NCBI RefSeq assembly: GCF_000001735.4
Contig: NC_003070.9
Location: 19,639,971 to 19,703,970, forward strand
Reading direction: 5' to 3'
DNA from: Arabidopsis thaliana
Taxonomy: Eukaryota; Streptophyta; Magnoliopsida; Brassicales; Brassicaceae
DNA: 64,000 bases
How positions within the stretch are numbered: the stretch's first letter is position 1; each line of letters begins with the position of its first letter. The notes beneath the pieces were generated by a model. The model was given only the letters and a program-made list of their open reading frames with translations. It searched no databases and had not been told where the DNA came from. Made by a program: the position numbers and the translations under genes. Below are positions 1 to 11,407 of this stretch, piece after piece.

Positions 1-46
1 TACCAAAAGGACTTTCAGGGTGGTCGATGTCAAGCAGCCTCCTTCC
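1..46 (-). CDS. Cytochrome c oxidase subunit Vb-like protein, internal exon fragment (partial)
   Basis: Reading the minus strand after an acceptor (TATAG at 51-47), the 46 bases give GRRLLDIDHPESPFG. This matches the plant COX5b segment that begins GRDILEINHPVGPFG, just ahead of the zinc-ribbon region. The rest of the gene runs off the left edge, so catalytic or metal-binding parts cannot be judged. A GTGAGT donor on the minus strand near 293-288 may end the preceding exon, but I found no convincing coding sequence there, so the N-terminus is unresolved. Family role: nuclear-encoded structural subunit of mitochondrial complex IV. The locus is probably At1g52710 (from memory). Identification rests on about 15 residues, hence moderate confidence. 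Confidence 0.55.
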
Positions 47-1036
47 CTATACAAGGAGAACACAAAAAAAAAGTCAAAACTAAGTTTCTGATCTCCGAAA
101 GCAACATCGAAGTACACTATACTCTTTGTCAAGACGAATCATCTACAGTAGATATCAAACAATATCAATATCAATTTCTCTTCTCATCTCATACTCTCCG
201 TCGACGATCGGCGCATTACTTTATTTACTCTGTTTTTCTTATGTTTTTACGTTGTTTAGTTTAAGAGATAAGTCCCGAGCTTATCACTCACCTTTGTGGG
301 AGAATTGTTCAATTTCGATTTGACTTGGCACGTGTGAGACACTCGCACATGCGAATCTAAGGTTCAGTAACTGGATGAAATTTACTGAACTCTAGGAATT
401 TTTTAAAATCATAACTATAGGAAGAAACAAAAAATGTGGTCTTAACTACAAGAATTATCACATTTTTAACGATAAATTATACAAGCAAAGAAAAATCTAT
501 CTTGATATTTTTTTAGAAATAAGTATATAAAGAACCAATAAAATCCAACTGCTATTTTGTTTAAGTTTCTAATTAATATTCACAAGCTTTGTTGGGCAAT
601 ATTGAAGATTAAACCAAAAAAATAAAACGATTTTGTCCATAATCATTCTCGACCGACCACTGTCACCATTCTAAAATATCATTGTTTTGTATGCAAATTG
701 CATAAATCAAATGGCTCTTTCACGTTTAAAATAATTGTATTTCGGAGAAAGTGCATATCAAGACATTGCAATCTGACAAAGAAAAAAAAGCGTGTAGACT
801 TATCTATCTCCCTAGGTTAACAATCCAATGCATGCGTGTCCACCTTTAAATCTCCCTACACAAGCAAAATTCAGTAAAAAGCTTGTACGTTGATTACATA
901 TCCAACGAACCATATCCACTTTCAATTTGTTAATCATATAAATTTGACCCTAAAATCTATCTCATTCTCTCATCAATCTTCTTCCTTTAAATCCCTAAAT
1001 CTTCACGTTACTTTTCTATCTACATTTTCACTTTCA
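47..1036. other. Intergenic and upstream region
   Basis: No convincing coding sequence on either strand. A palindromic CACGTG (G-box) lies at 329-334 within GGCACGTGTG, placed between the minus-strand COX5b-like gene and the plus-strand gene at 1037. It could serve either. The rest is AT-rich promoter-like DNA with short poly-A runs. Confidence 0.5.
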
Positions 1037-1390
1037 ATGGCTTTGATTATCACCTGCTCCGCTCTACCCACGATCCGAGCATCTTCCGGATCCGGATCCC
1101 TTAACCCGGATCAAAACCGTAAGAAATCTGCTGCTTGGTGGGCTCCTCTCTTCGGTTTACCCTCCGATCCAGATTACCTCAACATCGAAAGCTCATGCTC
1201 CACCGTGAATCCGGATAAAACCGATATTTCCGGGTCGGGTCAAAAGTTTCGTCGCGGTTGTTTTACGGAGGAGAAAGCTAAGCAGTTGAGGAGGAAAACC
1301 GCAGAAGCTTCCACGTTCCATGACGTAATGTATCACTCCGCCATTGCTTCTCGACTTGCGTCTGATATCACCGGCCGAGTCGAGGATTGA
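1037..1390 (+). CDS. Small plant-specific protein of unknown function, likely plastid-targeted
   Basis: This is an intronless frame of 117 residues. The first in-frame ATG is at 1037; the frame is open further upstream but without an ATG. The N-terminus (MALIITCSALPTIRASSGSG) is hydroxylated, basic and free of acidic residues, which fits a chloroplast transit peptide (inference). The middle holds a conserved-looking WWAPLFGLPSDPDYL stretch, about residues 34-48. The C-terminal part has a basic EEKAKQLRRKTAE segment and a short amphipathic tail ending GRVED. I recognise the WWAPLFG pattern from small uncharacterised plant proteins but know no function. The coding sequence is clearly less AT-rich than its flanks. 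The locus is probably At1g52720 (from memory). Confidence 0.8.
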   Translation: MALIITCSALPTIRASSGSGSLNPDQNRKKSAAWWAPLFGLPSDPDYLNIESSCSTVNPDKTDISGSGQKFRRGCFTEEKAKQLRRKTAEASTFHDVMYHSAIASRLASDITGRVED

Positions 1391-2895
1391 AACGGATTCG
1401 GGTCAGATCTGGAGACGAATCAATTAATGAATAATTAATCTTTTTTTTCTTAATTCAGTGTTCTTGTAGGATGCAGACCATCTTCTATCGGTGCTCCTTT
1501 TTCATTTGAACCGTTGGCTTGTGTTTGGTCTTTGTGTGTTGTAAACTCTAGTTCCCTTTCTGTTTCTTCTGTAATCAACCGTTGGATTTCCACTTGTTAT
1601 TTTTAGACATGTGTTCCCTAGTTAGCTCTTTTATCTTATCTCAAATTTAAGACATTGTGTTCTCTAAATCTACATCAGAACTTGACTTTGGTCTGAAAAT
1701 GTCTAAATATAACATTTTCTCAACGGTTATCTACTTCAGAACTTGAATTCGGACAGCTTTTCTACTTCACAACTTGAATTCGGTCTTGTTTTACAAATTC
1801 CACATAGACGAACTATAATATTTTGTGACATTTCTCACTGAAAAGCCAACACTAATTAAAACCACTCCAGATCTTATTCTTAACGATGATCGTGAATTTG
1901 GTTGTGTCGAATCTTTTAATATAGTCGTCTCGTTGTTTCAATGTAGTGGTGATACATCTTTCCTCTCTATTAAGATCTTTTTATAATGTTCAATGAAGAA
2001 CCACAAAATGTAAAGTGTCTGTGATCTATTATTCATTCTTGTAAGTTTTTCTCTCCACAATTCACATTTTCTAGAATCAAACCTCAAATTAGATGTTAAA
2101 ACATTAAACCTCCAAACTGGTTCTCTGCCTCCGGTAGTCACCAGTATCAGATGCGCTCCTCCGGTGACGGCAATGCCTTTCCGATTTTCCTTTAGTAAAA
2201 GCCCTGGGCCAATTTGGGATTTGGCCAATTATTGAATATAACATTATAAACTTTAAAAAACAAAACATTAAACCACCAAACGAAATTTTAATTTATTTAT
2301 TTAAGAATCATACTTTGTTTTACTTTATTTTCAAAATCATGCTGACAAAAAAAAAACGTACAGTAAAATACACTACTGATTTACGATTTTTTTTTCTAAA
2401 TAAATTATTTACAAATGGTATTGTGAATTGTTTTGTCAATTACGAAAATATAGGGTCGCTTATTGCAACATATGAAACGTATAGGAACTAAATTAAAAAA
2501 TACAAATAAAGGTCTTCTCCTTCCCGTCTAGATGTAGAAATCCCTAAAACTTGCTACTGTTTTGCATACGGGGCTTGTACAAATAAAAACCACCCAATTC
2601 CTACGCTTTCCTCTACAAATTGTCCCCTTTTTTTTTTAACTTTTATACTTTCAATTCATCTTTGGTTCTGTAGAATTCCCAGGAATCAGCATTCCACTGT
2701 AAGCTACTGGTTTCTCTAATTAACTGTAGATCGATCGAACTTTTATAGATTCGGGATTGTTTCTCCCAATATTTCTGTAGAAATTACTACAAAAAAAATT
2801 AGATTTTCAGCTACTCTGAGTCTACCTTGAATCGTTTGAAATCGAAAACCCTTTCCTTTAATTTCAAAGAGTCGCTTAATTAGGGTTTAGGATAG
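1391..2895. other. Intergenic region with 3' flank and WD40-gene promoter
   Basis: I see no gene. Around 1725-1795 a short degenerate tandem occurs (CTACTTCA-ACTTGAATTCGG twice, period about 31). A 96-codon open frame on the minus strand at 1938-2228 has no family resemblance or splice context and is treated as chance. The last 350 bases carry pyrimidine-rich promoter and 5'UTR sequence of the gene at 2896. Confidence 0.5.
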
Positions 2896-5008
2896 ATGGA
2901 GAAGAAGAAGGTGACGATTCCACAAGTGTGTCATGGCCATTCAAGACCTGTTGTTGATTTGTTCTACAGTCCAATTACTCCTGACGGTTTCTTCCTCATC
3001 AGCGCTAGCAAAGGTGATAATACTTTTGGTTTCTTACAAAAGTTTGGATTTTTTTGGTCAATTTAGTTACTAGAACTGTGCAAAAATTCATGTTGATCGA
3101 ATTGAGAACTTACAAAAGTCTTTGAGTTTTCTCTGAGTAATACTTATTTCGTAGTTCATAGAGTTTTGAGAATACTCATGTCTTGATGGTTTAGATTCGC
3201 ATCCAATGTTGAGAAATGGGGAAACTGGAGACTGGATTGGTACATTTGAAGGGCATAAAGGTGCAGTTTGGAGTTCTTGTCTGGATAACAATGCATTACG
3301 TGCTGCATCTGCTTCTGCCGATTTTTCAGCGTATGTGTTTAATTTTTTTTGGTTCATTAAGTCATTATTTGCGTATGTTTTATGTTCTTAGATACAGCAC
3401 ATTTATCCAATTTTTTGTTATCTTGTTTTGTTCAGCAAACTTTGGGATGCGTTAACAGGGGATGTGCTGCATTCTTTTGAGCACAAGCATATTGTCCGAG
3501 CATGCGCCTTCTCAGAGGTTCGTTCAACCTATTTACTCTCTCCATATAGATTCTCGATTTGGTCAACTGGGGTTTTGTAAGATGGTAGGCTAAAAGAATT
3601 GGAATTATCTACTGAAATACTTTAATCCTGTTTTGTCTTTATAGGCATAAGCTTTTGTATCTCTGTGTTTTGGATTATCGGTTGTGGGCAGGTTGTTATG
3701 TAATAGCTCTTATTCAGGCAACTGCACGGAATTTAAGTAAAAAGCTTTGAGGATTTGTTTAATTAGGTGATAGTGAAATTGTTCTTCAGATTGGACTATT
3801 CTTAAACATTTGTTGTTTGTGGATGGTGTCGATCCGCTTTTATGCATCGTCACTAATTGAATGACATTTTTCTTTCACTAGGATACAAAATCGTTGCTCA
3901 CAGGAGGGTTTGAGAAAATTCTTCGTGTTTTTGACATGAATCGGTTGGATGCACCTCCTACAGAAGTTGATAAATCTCCTGGTTCTATCAGAACCCTCAC
4001 ATGGCTTCACAGTGATCAAACAATATTAAGTTCATGTACTGATATTGGCGGTGTAAGGTATGAACTAAACAAGACACAGACTAAATACACATTGTCGCAC
4101 ATAAAAAGGCATAGTTTGATAGACGTTTTGTTTGCTTTTCCGTCTCCTCTACTGCTATCTTATACAGGTTATGGGATGTGAGGAGTGGGAAAATTGTGCA
4201 AACGTTAGAAACTAAGTCTCCTGTCACCAGTGCTGAAGTGAGCCAAGATGGACGGTATATAACAACTGCTGATGGGTCAACTGTTAAATTCTGGGACGCT
4301 AACCAGTAAGTTCTCATTCTAGGAAGAGAATCAAATATTTTCTAATTACCTTTTGTATCTTGCTCAAACCCCATCTTTGCCCCTTGCTTTTTCTTCCAAG
4401 TTTTGGACTAGTGAAGAGTTACGACATGCCCTGCAATATTGAATCTGCATCGTTGGAGCCAAAGTCTGGTGAAAAATTTGTTGCTGGTGGAGAGGATATG
4501 TGGGTCCGAGTGTTTGATTTCTACACTGGCGAAGAGATTGGTAAGTGACTTTCAAAACATCTATGCTATCATATTCCAAATCAGACACTGTCATATTACC
4601 TTTTTGTCGTCCAAGTTAAATTCCAGATAGCTTCAAGCTTAATTGGAGTTTCTGACTCTGTTATAAACTCCATGAGTGAAGAGCTTAATAGATCTTTGAA
4701 GCATGGTTCTTTAAGCTCCTGCGAGGTTTTGGTTTTCTGATTGTTTCATTTGTGTCTGAAACTTAGGATGCAACAAGGGACATCACGGTCCAGTACACTG
4801 CGTTAGGTTTACTCCCACTGGTTTATCCTATGCCTCGGGATCTGAAGACGGGACAATCAGAATCTGGCAAACAACACCAGCAAATCCCGAAGAGAACGAA
4901 ACTAGCTCGAGGAGAGTGAAGCATAGCGTGGATGAAGTTTCAAAGAAGATTGAAGGCTTTCACATCAACAAAGAAGGAAAAACCGCAGAGAAACCATCTG
5001 ATACTTAA
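2896..5008 (+). CDS. STRAP-like WD40 repeat protein, 7 exons
   Basis: Exons 2896-3013, 3195-3330, 3436-3517, 3882-4057, 4168-4305, 4401-4540 and 4767-5008 join at GT-AG sites to give 343 residues with no frame conflict. The product is a single seven-bladed WD40 propeller: blades close with KLWD, RVFD, RLWD, KFWD, RVFD and RIWQ, and carry GH dipeptides (GHSRPV, GHKGAVW, GHHGPVH). Blade order and spacing match STRAP/Unrip, which in animals binds TGF-beta receptors and the SMN-Gemin complex. A TGF-beta role cannot apply in plants, so a scaffold in RNA or translation complexes is only inference. The C-terminus after the last blade is charged and lysine-rich (KTAEKPSDT). The start is the first ATG after an AGGGTTTAGGAT leader. 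Probably At1g52730 (from memory). Confidence 0.93.
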
Positions 5009-5438
5009 GCTAAACTGAGCGTACAAAAAGCCTCTATATGTCTTAGTTCATGATTTGCTATGTTTTGTTTCCAGACTGAATGATTATACAGAGAAAACAA
5101 ACAAAGATCTCCCTCTCTTCTTTTGAATCAAAACATGGGTGTTAAAATTTAATAGTTTTCTTTCAAGTGTCTTTTTCAATATTGAACTAAATTTAGGGAC
5201 GAATTTGTGATTTATGATTATTTGACTTTAGATTGGGCTTGGGCTTTTTTCGCAGGTTGGGGTATAAGGGTAAAATCGTCATTTGACAGACCGACTTGTC
5301 TCTCTCTATCTGGGGAAAACGTCTATCGGGAGACTCCTCTTCGAGCTCATCTTCTTCTCTCTCTTTTTATCTTTGGTTGTGCGATCTCCTTTCTCTTTCA
5401 ATCTCCAAGGATTTTACTGTGAGATATTTGGCGGGAAA
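5009..5438. other. Short intergenic region and HTA9 promoter
   Basis: This is a compact spacer between same-strand genes. It contains the 3'UTR of the WD40 gene, a pair of TGGGCT motifs (listed separately) and the pyrimidine-rich leader of the histone gene. Confidence 0.5.
5234..5245. promoter_or_regulatory. Two adjacent site II (TGGGCT) elements upstream of HTA9
   Basis: TGGGCT occurs back to back at 5234-5239 and 5240-5245, about 200 bases upstream of the histone ATG. TGGGCY site II elements are known targets of TCP factors and are common in promoters of growth and cell-cycle genes. Their function here is inferred from position only. Confidence 0.45.
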
Positions 5439-6251
5439 ATGTCGGGGAAAGGTGCTAAAGGTTTGATTATGGGGAAACCCAGCGGTAGCGACAAGGATAA
5501 GGACAAGAAGAAGCCTATCACTCGTTCTTCTCGAGCTGGTCTCCAGGTAGATTATAATCTCCCTCACACTCTAAGTCTTCCGTGTCTGTTTCTTTGGGAA
5601 TCGAAATGGTCTTATACACCTGAACGATTAGTAGATCGCGTTTAAGTGGTAGATCGATGAGATTCTGAGCTAGATTTGGTAATTTCAGCTGAGAATTAGA
5701 GACATTGGGATGCGAGATTTGGTTTTCTATTGTGTTATCTGCTGGAGAATTGTTTCATTAAGCTTTTATGGTTGATATTGAACCCGATCTTTGATTTCAC
5801 GGAGTCTTGTTGTTACAGCTACCTTGTGAATTGAATTCGGAGTTTTTTTTGTAGAGATTTATTGTCATATATGAAATGTTTCTGGGAGCAATTGAGATTT
5901 GAGTATTCATTTAGGTTCCATTGTTGTGGCTAATTGAATTTACATTGTGTGCAGTTCCCAGTTGGTAGGGTGCATCGTCTGTTAAAGACAAGGTCCACTG
6001 CTCATGGAAGGGTTGGAGCAACTGCAGCTGTTTACACAGCAGCAATATTGGAGTATCTGACTGCAGAAGTTTTGGAGTTGGCTGGTAACGCCAGCAAGGA
6101 CTTGAAGGTGAAACGTATCTCGCCGAGGCATTTGCAGCTTGCGATTCGTGGAGATGAGGAGCTCGATACTCTCATCAAAGGAACTATAGCTGGTGGTGGA
6201 GTCATCCCTCATATCCACAAGAGTCTCATCAACAAATCCGCCAAGGAATAG
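5439..6251 (+). CDS. HTA9: Histone H2A variant H2A.Z
   Basis: Two exons, 5439-5546 and 5955-6251, encode 134 residues. The N-terminal tail is basic ([20 protein letters not shown], then a KDKKKP run), followed by the H2A fold beginning [15 protein letters not shown]. Marks of H2A.Z rather than canonical H2A are the [26 protein letters not shown] docking region (canonical H2A has NDEEL and GVLPNIH), the extended acidic patch and the short C-tail ending NKSAKE with no SQEF or SPKK motif. The single intron falls right after GLQ, as in other plant H2A.Z genes. H2A.Z is deposited at +1 nucleosomes by SWR1 and is linked to responsive-gene and temperature regulation. Sequence and position match HTA9 (At1g52740, from memory). 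Confidence 0.96.
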
Positions 6252-6814
6252 GACTTTTTTAGTTACCCGCTTTGTTCTGTGTTGCTTTTCTGTTTTCTAA
6301 ATGTTTTTAAGAGTTGTTGTTTGATAAGATGCTAGAGAAGCTCTTTTTAGGATCGTTTGCTATTGTTCGTTCGATCAGCGTACTTTGTGTTAGAGACGCC
6401 AGTCGATTTATCTATCTTTAAAAATGTATTCGAATGATTATCCAAAAACCATTTCTGACTACCTACCTTGCTGGTTTGTTCGCTGGAGAAGCTTGAAAGC
6501 AAATTCATTGGGAAGGATTTGTATTATCTCTAAATAGAATTCATATATACATCATACATAAGTAAAAATCACAGGTTTGTGTTTAAGAAAATTAGGCTGA
6601 TAATATTCACTTGGCCTAGTTGACGTCGATGTGATTCTGAAGCAAAGTTCTTTGTAGCAAATCTGGTGGGAGTTTTAATCCCTTTAAGAATACACTGATG
6701 CCTGATTTACGCTGATGGATGGAACCACGAAAAATCGTATTCTTGTGTAGAGAGCTCCTGATGTTCTCGCAGATGTTTCCATCAAACTCTTCTTTGAGAT
6801 GGTCTTGTGTGGTT
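6252..6814. other. Convergent 3' regions
   Basis: This is the 3'UTR and flank between HTA9 (+) and the alpha/beta hydrolase (-), which converge here. No additional coding or RNA feature is visible. Confidence 0.5.
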
Positions 6815-9238
6815 TTAGGAGTTTGGTAGTTTAGGTATCAGTCTGCAAATGAAGGAGCCGAGAGCGGAAACAAGTGTTGTAGGACACTCCTCGTGTGGCA
6901 GATGGCCGCAACCAGAGATCTCTACTAGTCTCTGTGAGCGCACACAAAATACATAGACTTAGATTCAAGATAGCAGAAACTAAGTTATGAAAGTCTTGTT
7001 GAGAGAGGAGGTGAAACTTACAGAATTAGTGAGTTTTGAAGCCAGAACTTGTGAAGATTTCAAAGGAACAAGAGCATCTTCAGCTCCGGCAACAACTAAA
7101 ACTGGAAGATCTCCTATGGATTTTACAAGAGCTGATGCGTTTTGAGGTGAAAGTATCATCTCATATGATAACTTGCTTATCTCATTGAGTGCTTCATCCC
7201 AAGCTTCTAAACACAGAGGAGCCTGAAAATATTTAATCCCACAAGAAGGCGTTGAGTAAAATGTAACTACCTAATCTCTAATGGCATTTTGTTGGTTATA
7301 AAGTGAAACTAGTGACTACCTTGTACAGCATTGTGATATCAGTAGTTAGCTTGGTGGTGTCACACCATGCACGCCGGTTCACCAATTGGGTAATCTCGGT
7401 TCGCAATAAAGGACGGACCAAGTGCTTCTTCCTAAGTGAAGTATGAAGTAGTATCCTTGCAAAGGCAGGAACTACTTCTCTTGATAAGCTAACGTTTATC
7501 AAAACCACCCCTTTGATTGTGATCTGTAAGCAACAAGGATATTGTCAGTGACAAGTAACACAAAGTGAGAAGCCTCTAAAGGAACTGATTCTTACATTGT
7601 GTTTCGAGGTAGATGCTTGCATTCTTTCAGCGGCCTTGAGAGCAAGTAAACCACCATCGTCATGGCCAACGAGTATCACCGAAGAAAACCCCATCTCAGA
7701 ACAAAATGAAAGTAGTAGATCAACCTGTGAATCAAGTATGTCAAAAAAGAGATAGAAGAAGAAGAAGCGTATACAACTTATATACAGAACATTTTCAACA
7801 GTTACATATCTAAAGAAACTTACTTGGCTTTCAAGCTTGTAAGGGTTAGCTAGATTTCTCTTCTCCCAATCTTTCCGGATAAGTCTAGAGGTTAATCCCC
7901 AACCAGGCCGGTCATAAGCAACGACTCTGCAACCGAGCTGAAGAGACAACTCTCCCATTACATGCCTCCATGAGAAAACTCCTCCTCCAAATCCATGGAC
8001 TAGAACTATACCAGTATTCTCATCCTTTTCCATATCGTCCCCGAGTTTGATAGAATTTATTTGATTCACACCATCCTTATCAAACAAGCTAATGGGTGTA
8101 GTGTTGTGACTAGCTAAGAGAGGATCATATAACGATGATCTATCGGGCTGAATAGTGTAGCTTCGATGAAAATGACTGTTCTGAGTTTGGGAGGTTAAGT
8201 TTGACATCTGCTTGTCTAATAGTCTTGATCTTCTCGCATTCATCTCCGCTGCAGAATCGCTTATAATAACGAAGGAAGATACAGACGGTGAGGTACGCTG
8301 CTTGTAATGGACATATAAGCCTTGAATCTTGATGAATAAACTGTCTGCATTTGCAAGTAGTCTTGGTTGTAGCAGCTCTTCTCTATCCAAAGATGTTCCC
8401 CTGAAAGATTTTTGTCTAAATTCACCGGCAAAAGTTAATATTTTGCAGTTTGATCGAGTGAAAGATTGACGATGAGCCTTCTTGTAACCAGAAAAACCCG
8501 ATTTACATGAGAGAACCTGCAAAATACCATAGAAAAGAGATGAGCTTCAACCACAAATATCTCAAGCTAATAAGTGAGAACAGGAGAGCAGTGTTTTTAC
8601 AGCTTCTTGGTCAATCTTGTGGTACATTAGCTTCCTTCTTGCTCCACAGCTTTTTCGATAAGCTACCACGACATGAGCTAGACCGAAAACCGCAGAAGAT
8701 AGTAACAAAACCGGCATTCCCCATGAGATCTTGAGGTGATAGACCTTAGCCTCCTCAAGAGTAGAATTCACAGTGAAAACACAAGTTTTAACCAAAAGAA
8801 GAAGAATCCCTCCAAAGGAAGATAACATTACTGTTTCAAGATACAGACCATAAGCTAATCTTGTGTCTTCACATAACCAAGAGAGACCTGTTTCAATAGA
8901 AGCTCAATGAATCAGAATGCTAACATTTGTGTTTTGAGTAAGAGAGAATTAATGAGTCCGTACTTACAGATAATGACGAGAGATCTAATGAGCGAGACGA
9001 GTGGTACATCAATGAGAGAGGTCTTGAAACTATACTGACGAAAATGTTGTGCAGGGGAGTGACACGTGAGGCACGTGATGCTAGAGACGATAAGACAAGG
9101 AACTACCACATCAGCCACCGTGATCAGAACCGGTAATGAAGAAGCTAACAGAGACGCCGTCATTGCTGCCACAAAGAACATCGTCCTTAAACATCTTCGT
9201 GCTTTCTCCGCCACAATCCATGACTTCCACGCCGCCAT
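6815..9238 (-). CDS. Membrane-anchored alpha/beta hydrolase with Asp in the nucleophile position, 7 exons
   Basis: On the minus strand, exons 9238-8968, 8887-8601, 8516-7824, 7724-7596, 7523-7320, 7222-7022 and 6931-6815 join to 633 residues. The first ~190 residues hold several hydrophobic segments (e.g. TMFFVAAMTASLLASSLPVL, SSFGGILLLLV, MPVLLLSSAVFGLAHVVVAY), so a membrane anchor is likely. The hydrolase core starts near residue 330: VLVHGFGGG (oxyanion region), YDRPGWG, then VILVGHDDGG with the elbow centre at Asp439, an acid candidate Asp577 in VAGAEDALVP and His605 in SGCGHLPHEECP. Lipases and esterases have Ser at the elbow; epoxide hydrolases and dehalogenases use Asp (GHDWG). The substrate is unknown. 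The ATG at 9238 is the first in frame. Probably At1g52750 (from memory). Confidence 0.88.
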
Positions 9239-11407
9239 CTATAAATCCGGTGGTGGCTAAAACAACTTCACCATTTTTTTCGAATTCAGACAAAACGTTA
9301 TAGCTTTATGTAATTAAAACTTTGTAACGGTTGATATATTATAGAAAACAATGCAATTTTCAAATATTATTGGTACACAGAATAAAGTAATGAGTTGTAT
9401 AAGATAAAGTAAATAAATGAGTGGGAAATATTAAATGATTAATGGACCAAAAGACAGCAAAGACAAAGAAATGATAAGTGTGTTTGGAGGAAGAGTGGCA
9501 CATAGAAGCATGTGAATGTTAGGTTCACTCTTATAATATTCTTCCAGCCATTTTCTTCTGTCTTTGTTCCCCCAAAAGTTTAGCTTACTTACTATGTATA
9601 CACCTTTTGTTTTTACTAAAATTCGTTTTTATTAAATAATTTGGTAACAAATCATATCGTAATTTATCAAATCACGACTGCTAATTTTCTTTGTTTGTTT
9701 ACTCTATAAATAACGAATATCCATTTTTGTTATGTATGCAAAGAAAGGAAAAAAGGTTTTAACTTTTCAGAAACTAGAAAATATGGCTGTCTACAGATAA
9801 TTGAGATGCAATAATTATGAAGCAATGATCTGGCAGAAGAAATCAAGATGTTGTTTATGAATTATGACTAGATAATTATGGGATCTTTAATATCAGAAAG
9901 TAAACAAAAATCTTCTTATAATGCATAATTGAATAACAAATCAATACTTTAATAATTATGTTCCCATGCATGTTACTGCAGAAACATTGGAATAAAAATG
10001 GTACACCGATTTATGTACGTTGCATATCAATACAAATATACAATACGAGGAAACTACTTAATAATCTATTTTTTTCTTTTCTTTCAAAGAAATACTTAAT
10101 AATGTATATACTATGATTTATCTTATATGTTCAATTGTTCATAAACATTAGATGAGTCATCCTTCTTATTATTACACATCTTTCTCGTATCAAATTAATT
10201 TATCTATCTATAAATCATTGTGATTTTGTTTATTATTCATGATTGCTCGGAAGCTTCTTGTTTAATAAAAATTTATTGCCAAAATAATAGAAATCGTAAT
10301 GTATATTAGACTTATTACTTTATTAGTATTACGCATTTGGTGGTTCACAATTAGGAATACTGTATACATTTTGTCTAGAAGAGAAGTATAAATGGGCCGA
10401 TAGTTTAACTACCAGAAGGCCCAATGTGTTTTAAAAAACAATGCCCACTTACCAATTCTTTCAAGTTTTCAACTAGATTGGTGGGGAAAATTGACGATTA
10501 AACCGGACGGACGGTATAATCCATTGGGGTAGGTAGGGAAACGAGCGAACCGAACCGGGGGTAGGTGAAGTCTTATCCGACATGAACCAAATCGGGTCGG
10601 GTCGAATCCTTACACCAACTTTTCGCACCAACTCTCTACTGACCCTACCAACCCCCATAGTGGTTGGTGAAAGGACTAATCATTTTCTAATTTTTTCTTA
10701 ATCATATATTTTTTACATTTAAATCACATGGATAAGATCGTAAAGTTGCTAAATGACGAACCAAAATGATCTGTAATAACGACACAAAGTCATACTATAA
10801 TACATAAAAAAAATATGCAACTGAAACCAGATGATAATTTATAGTTTTACACTTTTATTGAATTATTAGAATGTGAAAAATGAATCTTTATTTAAATATT
10901 GTATGCTTATTATAAATTTTAAATTTACATAAACGAATTACTAATATTTTTATATATAAATAATTTACTTATTGTAGGACTATAAATATATAATTAAGTA
11001 ATGTGAATAATAAGATACAAAAAATTTAAATATATTTATGGTATGTTTTCTATTTTCAGTGATATATTTTTATTAAAAAGAGCCGAACTTTATTAGACAG
11101 TATACTAATTGTTGTCTAAACCAATCAGAAGGCTAACCAATCTTATTAATAAAATATAATTTGACTAAAACCAAAATGTTCACATAGTTTTGATATACAT
11201 TATTATGGCTAATGGGTTAATCTTTAGGACAAAATGGATTATTTTTGCATTATACAAAATTTAAAATAATATAAATGACATTTTCTTTAATTAATTGTAT
11301 TTAATGCCGTATATATTAAGTATAAACTCATTTCTCTTCCTCTTGAAAAACTCACTTTATCACCACCAAAAACCAAAATTCACTGCCAAAAAAAACACAT
11401 CAAAACG
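9239..11407. other. 2.2-kb spacer between divergent genes, including the CSE promoter
   Basis: This lies between the hydrolase (-) and CSE (+), which diverge. Most is AT-rich with no coding signal. A distinct GC-richer island at about 10470-10670 contains clustered MYB/AC-type motifs (separate entry). A minus-strand open frame at 10473-10658 overlaps that island and has no recognisable family. Confidence 0.5.
10528..10668. promoter_or_regulatory. Cluster of AC (MYB-binding) elements upstream of the lignin gene CSE
   Basis: Six AC-type motifs lie within 141 bases: ACCTACC (as GGTAGGT) at 10528-10534 and 10560-10566, ACCAACT at 10614-10620 and 10627-10633, ACCAACC at 10647-10653, and ACCAACC (as GGTTGGT) at 10662-10668. 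AC elements of the ACCTACC/ACCAACC type bind the MYB58/63/46/83 regulators of lignin and secondary-wall genes. They lie about 740-880 bases upstream of the CSE start codon, so direct control is plausible but inferred. Confidence 0.6.

Noticed and set aside
126-323. 65-residue plus-strand open frame near the left edge
   Set aside because: Low complexity and Ser/Leu-rich without family resemblance; it overlaps the likely upstream part of the minus-strand COX5b-like gene.
890-1036. Upstream extension of the small plastid-type protein
   Set aside because: The frame is open but the first codon at 890 is TTG, not ATG. The ATG at 1037 gives a sensible transit peptide.
1938-2228. 96-codon minus-strand frame starting MAKSQIGPG
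   Set aside because: No domain, no splice context and it ends in AT-rich DNA; likely chance.
10473-10658. Minus-strand 61-codon frame over the AC-element island
   Set aside because: Its GC content comes from the motif cluster. No family resemblance or start context.
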